Shown: positions 22,490 to 33,898 of the stretch, one piece after another
Position numbering within the stretch: the stretch's first letter is position 1
How the letters are laid out: each line of letters begins with the position of its first letter
Origin: Budorcas taxicolor
Lineage: Eukaryota; Chordata; Mammalia; Artiodactyla; Bovidae
Assembly (NCBI RefSeq): GCF_023091745.1
Contig: NC_068926.1
Coordinates: forward strand, 49,810,001 to 49,874,000
DNA: 64,000 nucleotides
Direction of reading: 5' to 3'
Translations under genes and position numbers: made by a program
Notes under the pieces: generated by a model
Seen by the model: the letters and a program-made list of their open reading frames with translations, nothing else
Database searches by the model: none
Told to the model about the DNA's origin: nothing

Positions 22490-22729
22490 TTCTTTAAAAA
22501 AGAAACTGGCTTTTGAAAAAGTAAAAATATGGAGGTCAGAGACTGAAAACTGGCAATTTTCAGATAAACTTTAGGTGCTCTCTTAAATTCGATCTTAATT
22601 ACTTCCCTTATTTTTTTTTAAATTTTTTTGAGAATGGGATTTCAGGTAAATAATGTATTTCAGTCCTCTCTGCTTCCATTAGATTTGCTTACTCCTGGCC
22701 TGAATTCGTAGGTGGCAACAGTCAACTGG
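22490..22729 (+). repeat. Local duplicate (copy A) embedded in an L1
   Basis: About 240 bases that are not L1. They match 24049-24277 in the same orientation, from TCTTTAAAAAA to CAACTGG (CAGCTGG in the other copy), at roughly 90% identity by eye. The main length difference is in a T-rich run at about 22610-22632. Shared landmarks are GTAAAAATATGGAGGTCAGA, TCAGATAAACTT and GATTTGCTTACTCCTGGCCT. The flanking sequences of the two copies are unrelated. See findings. Confidence 0.9.
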
Positions 22730-22860
22730 GAAGGGAGGTGGGAGGGGGATTCAAGAGGGAGGGGATATATGTATACCTATGGCGATTCAAGTGGATGTAT
22801 GACAAAAACCATCACAATATTGTTAGGGAATTATCCTCTAATTAAAAAGTTTTAAAAAGG
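22730..22860 (+). mobile_element. L1 3' UTR, right part of the interrupted copy
   Basis: Resumes the L1 (AGGTGGGAGGGGGATTCAAG, TTATCCTCTAATTAAAAAGT). Only a few L1 bases are missing between the two halves. Confidence 0.88.
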
Positions 22861-22928
22861 AAGAAAAGCTCAACCTGAAGAGATTAAGATTTTTAAATAG
22901 AAAATAATTAGCTGAAAATATAATGACC

Positions 22929-23068
22929 AGACTTCCCTGGTGGTCCATGGTTGAGGCGCCAGGCTTCCAATGCATGGGGGCAGGTTCCATCCTTGGTGGG
23001 GGAACTAAGGACCCACATGCCAAACTGCATGGCCAAAAAATAAAGAAACAAACAAAAAATAATAAAAG
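22929..23068 (+). mobile_element. tRNA-derived SINE, short form
   Basis: Sense: ACTTCCCTGGTGGTCCATGG head, GGGGGAACTAAGGACCCAC, with a tail of ACAAACAAAAAATAATAAA. Confidence 0.86.
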
Positions 23069-23867
23069 AAGGTGTAATTACCAAGCAATTTATTCCACTG
23101 CATTCTATAGCAGAAAGGATTTCACTCTCTAAACTACATCCCTGCTTGTTTACTTTGACCCATGAAGCAACTTTTAAAAAAATTAGGAATTATACAAGAA
23201 ATGCAAGAGTTTCCACTGTGGGGAAAAAAAAAAAAAATTCTAAGACCATGATTTACAAATCTGTTTGTGATAGTGAAGATTATTCAGCCATCCTTAATTC
23301 TCATTAACATAATAAAAATGCCGGCGACTTAACCATCAAAGAAGATGTCTATGTATAATTAAGTTCAGATACGTGTTGCAATAACATCTGTCTCAAGGAA
23401 GCAGGCAAGCCTAGTTTTCAAATTCTTTTTCTTTAAGCCAGCTTCATTTAGGTACAGGCTCTTTAAAAGCAGCACACTATTTGCAATATTAAAATTAAAT
23501 ATGCCAAATAAGTAATTTTATACAAAACTTTCCAGAAAACCCTTCACACCCCATCTGATTGTAACCATGAATGCAAAATAGCATTTTACAATGTTATTGG
23601 CTGAATGAGCAGGACAGATTTAAACACATGCATAATTCTTTTACATGGTACATATTGTAGCTCTGATTTCTCGCACTGGATTTACTTAATTTTCTAACAC
23701 AAAATGTGCTTTCTGATAGAAATTGAATTTCCCCATATAACTAAGTCTAGCCATATAAATATTTTTAAAAGTTGAGTACAAAGTATGTTGGGACCATTAT
23801 ATATCAACTTTGTGTGATGGAAGGGGAACTTTAATCTAATGATAGCACAGTTTCTAAAAGCACCTTT
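23069..23867. other. Single-copy stretch
   Basis: About 800 bases, AT-rich, with an A-run at 23223. No repeat or coding signal recognised. Confidence 0.45.
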
Positions 23868-24000
23868 AGGGTACTCCCCTGGTGATCCAATGGTTAAGAC
23901 TTCACCTTCCAATGCAGGGAGTGTGGATTCGATCCCTGGTCGGGGAAGTAAAACCCCGCATGATTTGGAGGCAAAAAAACAAAACATACAACGGAAACAA
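23868..24000 (+). mobile_element. tRNA-derived SINE, short form
   Basis: Sense: ACTCCCCTGGTGATCCAATG, GGATTCGATCCCTGGTCGGG, A-rich tail. It sits immediately upstream of copy B of the local duplication. Confidence 0.84.
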
Positions 24001-24048
24001 TATTGTAACAAATTCACTTAAGACTTTTAAAATGGTTTACACCAAAAA

Positions 24049-24277
24049 TCTTTAAAAAAAGAAACTGGCTTTTGAAAGAGTAAAAATATGGAGGTCAGAG
24101 ATTGAGAACTAGCAATTTTCAGATAAACTTCAGGTGCTCTCTTAAATTTGATCTTAATTACCTCCCTTTTTTTTTTAAAGAGTGGGTTATTAGGTAAACA
24201 ATGTATTTCAGTCCTCTCTGCCTATATTAGATTTGCTTACTCCTGGCCTGAATTCCTAGGTGGTAAAAATCAGCTGG
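24049..24277 (+). repeat. Local duplicate (copy B, probable donor)
   Basis: Matches 22490-22729 (copy A) but lies in ordinary flanking DNA rather than inside an L1, so it is the better candidate for the original sequence. Differences are scattered substitutions plus the shorter T-run. No other copy is seen in the window. Confidence 0.88.
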
Positions 24278-24657
24278 CTCTGAGAACAAGGACCTCAAGT
24301 TCACCCCAGTTCGAATGCTTTCCTATGCCTACCACCCCTTGCTTCTCACTCAGGAATAGGCATTCACAGCCCCAGTAAGATTTTAGATTGTGCCAGTCTA
24401 GGAGTTAGACACACTTAGAACAAAACCCAATACAGGATTTGCCTGTAAGCTGATGCCTATCGAAGTCCTAGAGAGTATCCGAAAGAGAAATTAAGGAAAC
24501 AGTCCTATTTACCATCACATCCAAAGGAACAGAACGCTGCATCCAGCAAATGTGCAGCAACCAAACCCTGAGTCCAGTTCTATGCCCACTTTCCTCAAGC
24601 CTGTCCTGAAAACTATACCTGCTATGTGGCCTAAGGCCAGTTAGTGTCTTGATTTCA
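24278..24657. other. Single-copy stretch
   Basis: About 380 bases with no recognised element. Confidence 0.45.
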
Positions 24658-24671
24658 CTCTGGGAACAGTA

Positions 24672-24882
24672 TGCGTGTATTAGTCGCTCAGTTGTGTCCG
24701 ACTCTTTGTGACCGCATGGACTGCAGCCCACCAGGCTCCTCTGTCCATGGGATTCTTCAGGCAAAAATATACTGGAGCGGGTTGCCATTCCTTTCTCCAG
24801 GGGATCCTCCCACCCAGGGATTGAACGCTGGGTCTCCTGCATTGCAGGCGAGTACTTCACTGTCTGAGCCACCAGGGAAGCC
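24672..24882 (-). mobile_element. Bov-tA-type SINE with TSD
   Basis: Antisense SINE (GTCCGACTCTTTGTGACCGC, GGTTGCCATTCCTTTCTCC, reversed head ending AGCCACCAGGGAAGC). TSD CTCTGGGAACAGTA at 24658-24671 and CTCTGGGGAACAGTA at 24883-24897, one base apart. Confidence 0.94.
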
Positions 24883-24897
24883 CTCTGGGGAACAGTA

Positions 24898-25263
24898 GAT
24901 GCTATTAAAGCCTTTAGGTAGTCAATGTCAGTCTTGGTGTGGAGCCTCTAGCTGGTGCTGTGCAAAGGGCTTTAGAGGACTCAGGGCAATTGGCCATTTT
25001 TTTTGTCCAAGTGTCTAGGCTGTTAACTCACTGGCTAGAATTGAATCTCTTAGCTTTGTACCAACTCTCCTAATCCACTGTATCTCACATTAAACATTAT
25101 ATTCAAACCAGCTATGGCTCTTTTCTTTAAGGGCAGAGAATCCAGCCTACCCATCAAGTGTTTATTCCAAGTGTCAAAAGCCTTTGTTCAGTTCACAAAT
25201 CACATCTGCTTGTTTATATATTTAACATCTGATGATCAGTTTATTTACAAAGTTTTTTAAAAA
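24898..25263. other. Single-copy stretch
   Basis: About 365 bases, nothing recognised. Confidence 0.45.
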
Positions 25264-25420
25264 AGAATAAGATACCTAGGAAGAAACCTAAGAAGGCAAA
25301 AGACCTGTACTCCGAACACTATAAAACACCAATGAAAGAAATTGAAAACAAGTAAAAGCATATTTTAAAATAATACATGAGCATGGTTTGTGCTTCCAAA
25401 TCATTGGGAAACTAGTGGAA
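25264..25420 (+). mobile_element. Diverged L1 ORF2 fragment
   Basis: Sense: GAATAAGATACCTAGGAAG, AAAGACCTGTACTCCGAACA, CTATAAAACACCAATGAAAG. These are words of the ORF2 segment after the RT domain in mammalian L1. Both ends are decayed. Confidence 0.75.
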
Positions 25421-27015
25421 GAGACAAACTAAACAGATGAACAAGGATGTTAACAAACTAAGAACAAACTGTGAAAAGTTTAGGAAAGACATAAATATGG
25501 TCACTTGGGAGTGGTGGTGTGCTGGGTGGGAAGACTTCCCTGAGGAAGTGACATTTGAATGGAGACCTGAATGGCAAGAGGGAGACACTAACTGAAGCCC
25601 AAGAAGAATGTTCCAAGCCTAAGAAAGAGCTTATTCAATTGTTTTTCAGTTGCCATCAGTACCACACATTCTTATGATCTTAACATGTTCTAGAGTTCCA
25701 TTTTTCTTTCAATACAAATGCCCTTCTCTCACTGACCAGGAAAGATGAAGGCAACAGTAACAGAAAATTCAAAGGAACATGTGAGCATGGGAAACGTGCC
25801 ACTTCAAGCTTCAGAAGACCTTGATTTGCTGTCACTTTGAGTCAAAATCTTCTTTAAGCGTACATCTGTTGCTTTTCCAGAACTTCACTATTCATTTGCT
25901 GTTGGTCCTCACCCTCTCTTAAAGATCATCCCTTTACGCCATTCTGCAGAGCACAAAAATACCTCCAGAAAACAAAGATAGATTGTTGACCTTCAAAAAC
26001 AAAAGTGTAGATGTTACCATCTGATTGTAAAATAAAGAGTTCACTTGGAAGAAGCACTCCATCAAGTCCAAGTGAATGATGGTGTCTCTTGGAAGACAGA
26101 TTTCTTTTAAATGCTGTAACACACCCAGGTCTCCCTTGGAAGGCAAATCACCATCATCCCACTATTATCTGTACTAGCTCTCTAGATGTTATTAATTTAT
26201 TATCGAGTGGAGCTGAAGTGCTTCATACCTAGTAATTAATGCCGACAGTTCATTTTGCTTTTTCTTTTTGGGCAGCAAATTCACATTTTACAATGATTCT
26301 TCAGCTCTGTCTTCTGACTGTCATCTCCTCCACACGCTCATTTTAATGGATGTGTATCTCCCCAAACAATCACATTGCTTCTTATTAATGGAACGTTTAT
26401 AAAGAAATTGTCAAAATTGAGTTTCATCAGTATTCATGCTCATGTCTAAGATAAGATTAAATCAAATTCACTGAAAGCAGAGATTAAAATTTTTGTTCAC
26501 TTTTTCAGGGTCCTGGGAGGACTCAGTTCAGTGATAAACACTCTGAGTTGACCACCTTACAGCCATCCTGCACCTTCTGTGTCTTTCTTTACTAGAGACT
26601 GGAAAGCAAAAATACTTTCTGTGCTCTCTTGTAAGTAGGTGTCATGTGACCCAGTTTGAACAAAGGTCACATACTTGAAATTTTTTAGAGAAAGCAAACC
26701 TATTCAAATAAAAAGCAAAGACTTGTGAGACGATGTCTGTTGGCACCATCCCTATTTCTCTCCCTGGAATATAGATGTAAAGGATGAACATACAGCAGTC
26801 ATTTTGTGACCACGTGGCAGGAGTCACCTGCTGAATTCGGGGAAAAAATGAAGGATGGATCTGGAGTCTTGATGGTAACATGACCAGCCACATCATCTAT
26901 AAACTGCCCGTTTTCAGGCTTCTTATTACACAGAAACCTAAGTTCCTTATATGTTTATACACTGTAATAGGGATTTATGTTACCCAGAGCTGAAAACATA
27001 ATCTTACCATAAAAA
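25421..27015. other. Single-copy region with traces of ancient repeats
   Basis: About 1.6 kb. The stretch 25525-25625 (GAGGAAGTGACATTTGAATG, GAGACCTGAATGGCAAGAGG) and 26580-26900 (TGTCATGTGACCCAGTTTGA, CAGTCATTTTGTGACCACGT) resemble very old mammalian repeats that I cannot assign confidently. No gene seen. Confidence 0.4.
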
Positions 27016-27223
27016 TGAAAGTGTTAGTTGTTCAGTAGTGTCTGACTCTGCAACCTCATGAACAGCAGTCTGCCTAGCTCCTCTGTCCATGGAATTCTCC
27101 AGGCAAGAATACTGGAGTGGGTAGCTATTTCTTTCTCCAGGGGATCTTCCCAACCCACGGATCAAACCAAGGTCTCCTCCATTGCAAGTAGATTCTTTAC
27201 CATCTGAGCTGCCAGGGAAGCCT
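27016..27223 (-). mobile_element. Bov-tA-type SINE
   Basis: Antisense: GAATTCTCCAGGCAAGAATA, TTTCTTTCTCCAGGGGATCT, reversed head ending GAGCTGCCAGGGAAGCC. Confidence 0.93.
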
Positions 27224-27543
27224 ATACCTCTCTTTCACTAAGCACCATAACTTAATTCTCTATGTTTTCTCAATAAAAACTCTCCCCAAAGCATGCCTTT
27301 CCTTAGTATCCTTCTCTGTGGCTACTAGAAACTCCACGTTCCGTCTATCAACACAAGTGCATGGGGTACAGTGGAAAGAGGATGAACATTAGGATCTGAT
27401 AAGTGAAAGCTGAAGTTTCTCACCTGTGGCTCCCTTGCAGTATCGCCAAGCTTGTGCAAATTGCTTTATTTCTTGGTTGTTCTGTGTCTGTGAAGTCTCA
27501 TGCAGTGTACAGATCAAGAATAATTAAAATATTCCAGTCCACT
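27224..27543. other. Single-copy stretch
   Basis: About 320 bases, nothing recognised. Confidence 0.45.
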
Positions 27544-27555
27544 AAGCATTTACTA

Positions 27556-27768
27556 GTAGTAGTAGTGAAGTTGCTCAGTTGTGTCTGACTCTTTGCGACC
27601 CCATGGACTTCAGCCTACCAGGCTCCTCCCTCCATGGGATTCTCCAGGCAAGAATACTGGAGTGAGTTGCCATTTCCTTCTCCAGGAGATCTTCCCAACC
27701 CAGGGATTGAACCCAGGTCTCCCACATTCCAGGCAGATGCTTTAACCTCTGAGCCACCAGGGAAGCCC
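27556..27768 (-). mobile_element. Bov-tA-type SINE with TSD
   Basis: Antisense full-length SINE with a TAGTAGTAGT tail. Perfect 12-bp TSD AAGCATTTACTA at 27544-27555 and 27769-27780. Confidence 0.95.
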
Positions 27769-28065
27769 AAGCATTTACTATTGCCCCTCTAATCTGCAGG
27801 CACTGGAGAAGGAGAAGCATTTTTTTAACGTAATTTAGCTCAGAAGATGAGCTTACATGTTGAAGGGATACACTTCAGGAAGTCCTATGGTCAAGCCCCA
27901 TGTCATGGCTTTTTGTTCTCTTTCTACTCAGAGCATCCTAGTGGGAATTAGGGATTCTTACATGGGAGCTATTTAATAGTAACACACCATGACGACACAG
28001 CAATTACTGGCTTGTGGCAGGTGCTTCAACAAATAGTCTATGCTTAAGAAATTAAGAAAACACCC

Positions 28066-28377
28066 AGGGACTTCGCTAGTGGTCCAGTGGTTAAGAATCC
28101 ACCTGCCAATGCAGAAGACATGGGTTTGATCCCTGGGAAGATTCCACAGGATGCGAGGCAGCTAAGCCTGTGGGCCACAGCTGTTGAAGCCCATACACCT
28201 TAAGACCATGCTCCACAACAAGAGAAGCCGCTGCAATGAAGAGAAGCCGCTCCCATGCACCACAATGAAGAGTAGCCCCTACTGGCCACAACCAGAGAAA
28301 AGTCCACACGCAGCAACCAAGACTCAGCAAAGACACAAATAAATGAATAAATTAATTGATTTTAAAAAATACTAAAG
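28066..28377 (+). mobile_element. CHR-type SINE with TSD
   Basis: Sense near full-length CHR SINE (head GACTTCGCTAGTGGTCCAGT, body AATGAAGAGTAGCCCCTACT, AT-rich tail). TSD AGAAAACACCC at 28055-28065 and 28378-28388. Confidence 0.94.
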
Positions 28378-28388
28378 AGAAAACACCC

Positions 28389-29225
28389 ATGTGAACTTGG
28401 CTTATCTGAGCTCCTGCAGAACAAGAGTTTTGGAAAACAGCATTAAATTGTCATGGGCCAATTGTTCTCACAATTTCGTAAAATAATGCTTTCCATATTA
28501 GCCTGAGCTAGTAAAAATAGTCTCCTGATGAAAAATGTATGTGATTAATAAAAGATGAGCATTTTTAATTCAGTTCTTGCTCTTCTCAATCCTAATTACC
28601 ATTATTTTTTGTATTCACGCAAAGATTTTTATTTTCAGAAAAGTAATCATGGTTTAGTCAGTTCAACAATGTTGAACAGCGATGCTGATTTTTTTTTTCC
28701 AATTTTGGTTTGCAAAGCATTTCATTCAAATGCCTTTGCTCCAGCTTTCACCCAGTGAATTGAACCCACAAAAACAATAAATAGGCCACCTCCTCATCAC
28801 CTGTTTCAAAAAGTGTCCTTGCATATCATTTTTTTCTCTGAAAAATATCAGCATTTCCTCATTGATAGTAAGGAAGGTCAGGATGATGGTGAACTCAAAA
28901 AATACCCTAGGATCAAAACCACAGAAGATTTTTGTGTCATCTTTGATAACATAATTTACACTGTAAATGTAAGACAAAAGCATTAACATGCACAGAATAA
29001 ATCGGGTTTAATAAAATGCCTCCTGAATCATTATTTGATCATTTTTTAACATTGCAACTGCTTAGCCAGATACAATGGTAGCTTTTATTTGCCATGAAAT
29101 ACTGTACCCATGTCATGCAATTCACCCATTTCAAGTGTAAAATTCATTCATTTTTTAAAGATATTCACGGAGTTTCACAACCATATTTTCATTAAGTCAG
29201 AAAGAAAGCCATTCCTATTATGTAT
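28389..29225. other. Single-copy stretch
   Basis: About 840 AT-rich bases with no recognised repeat or coding signal. Confidence 0.45.
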
Positions 29226-29421
29226 GACTCAGGAAACTCAAACAGGAGCTCTGTATCAACCTAGAGGGGTGGGATGGGGAGGGAGATGAAAAGGAGGTTC
29301 AAAAGGGAGAGGATAAATGTATGTATGTCTATAGCTGATTTATGTTGAGGTTTGACAGAAAACAACAAAATTCTGCAAAGCAATTATTCTTCAATAAAAA
29401 AATAAATTAATTTTAAAAAAG
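29226..29421 (+). mobile_element. 5'-truncated L1 3' UTR
   Basis: Sense L1 end: CTAGAGGGGTGGGATGGGGA, ATTATTCTTCAATAAAAAAA tail. TSD not evident. Confidence 0.88.
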
Positions 29422-29710
29422 TCAAGCCCCATCACCCTCAACTCCACAAGCTTCTAGGCGATCTTTAAGCTACATTTTGACTATAGATTTTCCTATTCTA
29501 GACAGCTTACACGAAGGAAATCATACAATATGTGAATATCTGTGAATAGCTTATTTCACTTGACATAATATTTTTGTTTCATTCATGACGTAGCACATAC
29601 TTCATTCCTTTTAATGGCTGAATATTATTCCATGGTGTTTTCATGATCTTCTCATCACTGGTGGATATTAGAGTTGTTTCCATTTTTTGGCTATTATTAA
29701 TAATACTGTT

Positions 29711-29798
29711 GGAGTTGATGATGGACGGGGAAACCTGGCATGCTGCCATCCATGGGGTTGCAAAGAGTCAGACACAACTGAGTGACTGAACTGAACTG
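29711..29798 (+). mobile_element. Ultra-short BovB insertion (88 bp) with TSD
   Basis: Only the last 88 bases of BovB (GGCATGCTGCCATCCATGGG, GAGTCAGACACAACTGAGTG, ctgaactgaactgaa tail). Perfect 12-bp TSD AATAATACTGTT at 29699-29710 and 29799-29810. Inserted into the old L1. Confidence 0.94.
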
Positions 29799-29877
29799 AA
29801 TAATACTGTTATAAGCATTAATGCCCAAGTCTTTGTGTGGATGCATGTCTTCATTGCCCTTCTGGGTACATGCTAGG

Positions 29878-30523
29878 TGTTAGGGAAATTAAATAAATAG
29901 TCTTGTTTAGGCTTCAGAGGCAAAGCAGAGCAGGCCTCTGACCTTGCTTGTAAGCTGCCTGGACACTGCCCTGACTGTGAGAATACCGAGCGCCTGCTGT
30001 GAGGGCAAGATTTGTGGCACCATAGATAAGTTAAGGGACAAATCTTGAAATTGTTGAGCCCCTGAAGGGGCACTGGCCAACCAAGTCCCAGGCTTAACAG
30101 CAGTCCAAATTTTACATGACAAAACAAGCAGCATTAACATGAAACCAGGGCTGCAATTTGCTCACAGACTGATGATGATATCAGTTTGAGTCCTGGGATT
30201 ACAAGCAGAACCTGAACTGCAATCTTTGAAGTCTCACCTACAGATCGGATGCCCTGCCTGGGACCTTTTCCCAGCTGGGACTCCAGATGTGCTCAGACGT
30301 GGGACTTCCCAGCACTATCTGAGTCTGGATGTTGGTCAAAACCTAGTTTGGTGACGTGTTCTCTGCTGTTTCTATTTCTCCTTTCTTTTAAAATTAGTAT
30401 ATTGAAAATAAGCTAGATAATTCTCTAATAAATATCGGTATCATTTATTTGTATAGAGTGAGTGGCTTAATTGTTAACAAATCCTTTGAACCTGAGACGA
30501 AAGTGAAAACCTACAGCAAAACG
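29878..30523 (+). repeat. Solo LTR-like element inserted in the old L1
   Basis: A 646-bp block beginning TGTTAGGGAAATT and ending ACCTACAGCAAAACG, with an AATAAA at 30437. It splits the antisense L1, which continues collinearly after it. Flanks CTAGG (29873-29877) and CTAGT (30524-30528) fit a 5-bp retroviral TSD with one change. The final CA would have mutated to CG. No retroviral genes lie between, so it is a solo LTR if correct. It resembles an LTR I have seen in cattle, but I cannot name the family. Confidence 0.6.
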
Positions 30524-32290
30524 CTAGTTATAACACGATACTTACTATTTTGCAGAATTGCCAAGCTGTTTTCCGAAGCAGCTGTACCACTTTGCATTCC
30601 TGTCAGTGGTGAACTGGCGTTGAAATTTTACCAATTGCTCATCAATATGTGCTATTATCAGTCTTCTATTCCATTTTTCTGTAAGCTGATCCCTTGTTTT
30701 TATTCTGCTGTTTTGTATTAAGTCTTGAAATTGAGAGATGTGAGTCCTCCCTCCAATTGTTTTCCTGTTTTCGAGATTGGCTATTTTGGGTTCCTTGTGT
30801 TTCCATCTGAATCTTATAATCAGTTTGTCATTTTCCACCAAGAAGTCAGCTTAATTTTTTACAAGGGTTCTGTTTAAATTTAGATCAAATTGGGAGTATT
30901 ATCATCTTAATAGTATAAGTCTTTTGATCCAGAAATGTGGGATATCTTTCTATTCATTTAAATCATCCTTCGTTTCTTTCAACCATTTTTAGTTTTGTGT
31001 TTAAGTTTGTACCTTTTGTTAAAATATATTTTTACTTCATTTTTTTACTGCCATTTTAGTTTTTTTATTTGGTAATTTTATTCTCAGTTTACTCATTGCT
31101 ACTGTCTAGAAATACAGCTAATTTGGAAACTTGCTGAATTAATTTACTATTTCTAATAGCTTTAATGTGAATTTCCTAGGATTTTCTGTGTATAATATTA
31201 CAACACCTACCTTATAGGTATACATTAGGTATAGTTTTACTTTTTCCCTTCCAATGTTGATGTCTTGTGTTTTATTTTCTTGACTATATGCCCAAGCTAG
31301 AAAATTAATTTCTTTCAACACTGTTATATAGCTTTCAGAGTACAAGTTTTGTACTTCTTTTGTTACATTTTTCTTAAGTATTTTTTTTCCTTATGAAGCT
31401 TGTGCAGATTGAATTGTTTGCTTGATTTAATTTGTATTATTCATTCCTAGTGTATAGGAATACAACCAATTTTTTATATATTCATCTTATCTCCTGCAAG
31501 CCTGCTGCGTTACTGAACTCTTTCATTAGTTCTAAAAGGTTTTTTAAAATGAGTTTCTAAGCAGTTTATCAATAGAAAATCATGCCATCTGCAAATAGCA
31601 CAGTTTAATGCCTTCCTTTTAAATCTGGATACCTTACATTTTTATTTTCTTGCCTAATTGCCTTGGCTAAAACCTCCAGAACAGTGTTGAAAGGGAGTTG
31701 TAGGAGGGAACATCTGTGTCTTTCATGATTAAGAAGAAACATTCAGTACTGTTGAGTTTGATGTGAACTGTGGAATGTTTGTAGATGATATTTTCCGTTT
31801 CGAGGAAACTCTCTTACATCTTTATTTTGTTAAGCTTTTTATCATGATAGAGTATTAAATTTCACAAAGTATTTTCTGAGTCTATTGAGATAATCATGTG
31901 GTCACTGACCTTTATTCTGTTGGTAGAGTGTACTACATTAATTAGTTTCCAGATGTTAAAATGACTTCTATGGCTGAGATAAATCCCAGTTGGCCATGGT
32001 ACATATTTTTTTTCCATATGTCACTGGATTAGCTCACTAGTACTTCGTTGAGGATTTTTGCATCTATACTGATGAGATGTTGGTCTGTAGTTTTCTTTCC
32101 TGGTGTGGTGTTTGTAGGACTGTGGTATCGGGTAATACTGGGCCTCAAAATAAACAGAGAAATGTTGCCTTCTCTTTAAATTTTGGGAAAGACTTTGTGG
32201 AGAGTTAGTATTAATCCTTCTGAAATATTTGGAATTCACCAGTGAAGCTCTGTGTCTGGGCCTGGGCTTTACTTTCTGAGCAGGTTTTCT

Positions 32291-32467
32291 TGTTTATTTA
32301 TCTGTCTGCACTGGGTCTTAGTTGCGGTGTGCAAATTTTCTCTAGTTGTGGCATGCAGACTTAGTTGCCCCATGGCACATGGGATCTTAGTTCTTCAACC
32401 ACGGATGGAACCCACGTCCTCTGCATTGTAAAGCAGATTCTTAACCGCTGGGCCATAAAGGAAGTCC
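32291..32467 (-). mobile_element. tRNA-derived SINE, short form
   Basis: Antisense: TTTATTTATCTGTCTGCACT, GATCTTAGTTCTTCAACCAC, reversed head TTCTTAACCGCTGGGCCAT, then aaggaagtcc. Abutted directly by another SINE. Confidence 0.88.
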
Positions 32468-32683
32468 TGAAAGTGAAAGTGAAGTCACTCAGTCGTGTCC
32501 GACTCTTTGTGACCCTATGGACTGCAGCCTACCAGGCTCCTCTGTCCGTGGGATTTTCCAGGCAAGAGTACTGGAGTGGGGTGCCATTTTCTTCTCCAGA
32601 GGATCTTCCCAACCCAGGGATTGAACCTGGGTCTCCCACATTGTAGGCAGATGCTTTACCATCTGAGCCACCAGGGAAGTCCC
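32468..32683 (-). mobile_element. Bov-tA-type SINE inserted at the head of another SINE
   Basis: Antisense full-length SINE (TCACTCAGTCGTGTCCGACT to GAGCCACCAGGGAAGTCCC). The words GAAGTCCTGA before it and GAAGTCCCTGA at its right end suggest a TSD drawn from the head of the older SINE. Confidence 0.92.
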
Positions 32684-33002
32684 TGAGAAGGTTTTAAATA
32701 TATAATTCCAGCTGCACAATCTTTGCTCTCTCTTGATTTGCCTTCTCTTTTCAAGCTCTGTGTCCTGGGCTCATCCATTGCCTTTTCCCAGTGCAGAGTA
32801 AGAAGGAGATGGTTCTAAGGTTCTTTACCTCTGACTGTGTATGCTTGAATGACACCATTTTCCTTTTTAACCTGGACACCTGACATTTTTATTTTCTTGC
32901 TTAATTACCTTGGCTGAAGCCTTTTGTCCCTGAACCAACTGGCCTCCGAGACCTTTGACTATTGTACACCAGACTCACTATGATGTGAAAAGATCAGTTT
33001 CC
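32684..33002 (-). repeat. L1-derived remnant
   Basis: Resumes L1-like text (TGAGAAGGTTTTAAATATA). It includes TTTTATTTTCTTGCTTAATT near 32888, which is a diverged second copy of the word at 31638, so two L1 segments may be joined here. The rest is not assigned. Confidence 0.5.
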
Positions 33003-33492
33003 TTTTTCCCCCTATTTAAAGCTTTTTATCTTATATTGGAGTATAGCCGATTAACAGTGTTGTGAGAGTTGCGGGTGAACAGCAAAGGGACTGAGCCACA
33101 TATATACATGTATCCATTCTCCCCCAAATTCCCCTCCCATCTAGGCTGCCACGTAACAATAAGCAGAGTTCTCTGTGCCATACAGTAGGTCCTTCTTGGT
33201 TATCCATTTAAAATATAGCATGTGTCCATGTCGATCCCGAACTCCCTAACTATCCCTTCCCTCTTTCCTTCCCCACCCTACCCCTGGTTAACCGTAAGTT
33301 CATTCTCTAAGTCTGTGAGTCTGTTTCTGTTTTGTAACTAAGTTCATTTGTTTCATTTCTTTTTAGATTCTATATATAAGGAAGGTCATACACTACTTCT
33401 CTTTTTCCTTCTGACTTACTTTACTCAGATGTCAATCTGTAGGTCCATCCAAGTTGCTACAAAAGGCATTATTTCATTCCTTTTACTCTATT
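33003..33492 (-). mobile_element. 5'-truncated L1 with 20-bp TSD
   Basis: Antisense L1 3' region of about 490 bases: GGAGTATAGCCGATTAACAG, CTATCCCTTCCCTCTTTCC, AGTTCATTCTCTAAGTCTG. Flanks 32983-33002 and 33493-33512 (ATGTGAA...TTTCC) match at 17 of 20 positions, a decayed TSD. Confidence 0.9.
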
Positions 33493-33635
33493 ATGTGAAG
33501 AGACCAATTTCCATCTTGCTTACGGCAGTCTTAATTCAAATTTCTGTTACTTCACTGTTTTTACATTTGTAATCACCTAAATGTATAAAAGCCAGCCTTC
33601 TTTCACATATATAGGAAAGCTATATGCCTAGTCCA

Positions 33636-33790
33636 ACAGAATGAGAATGAGATGATAGGGTCACATCACTGACTCAATGGGCATGATTTTGAGCAAACTC
33701 CAGGAGACGGTGATGGACAGGGAAGTCTGGCGTGCTGCATGGGGTCGCAAAGAGTTGGACACGACTGAGTGACTGAACAACAACAACAAA
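33636..33790 (+). mobile_element. BovB 3' end fragment
   Basis: Sense: CATCACTGACTCAATGGGCA, GGTGATGGACAGGGAAGTCT, GAGTTGGACACGACTGAGTG, then an AACAACAACAA tail. Confidence 0.91.
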
Positions 33791-33898
33791 ATAGACCTAG
33801 CAACTGAACTTAGTTCTGCAGGTGAAACCAGATCAGAAAGAATATTCTTGTATAAAATGGTTGGCCATATAGAGTCAGGTGTGCATTATATGTGGGTA

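Larger units (their letters stand above)
29422..32290 (-). mobile_element. Old L1 (L1M-type) ORF2 and 3' region, interrupted twice
   Basis: Antisense L1. From left to right it runs from near the 3' end (GGCTGAATATTATTCCATGG, GAATTGCCAAGCTGTTTTCC at 30556) back through ORF2 to the RT region (GATGAGATGTTGGTCTGTAG at 32070). It is interrupted by an 88-bp BovB at 29711-29798 and by an LTR at 29878-30523. On its coding strand many stops break the frame. A SINE pair follows at 32291, and more L1 text appears beyond it. Confidence 0.85.
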
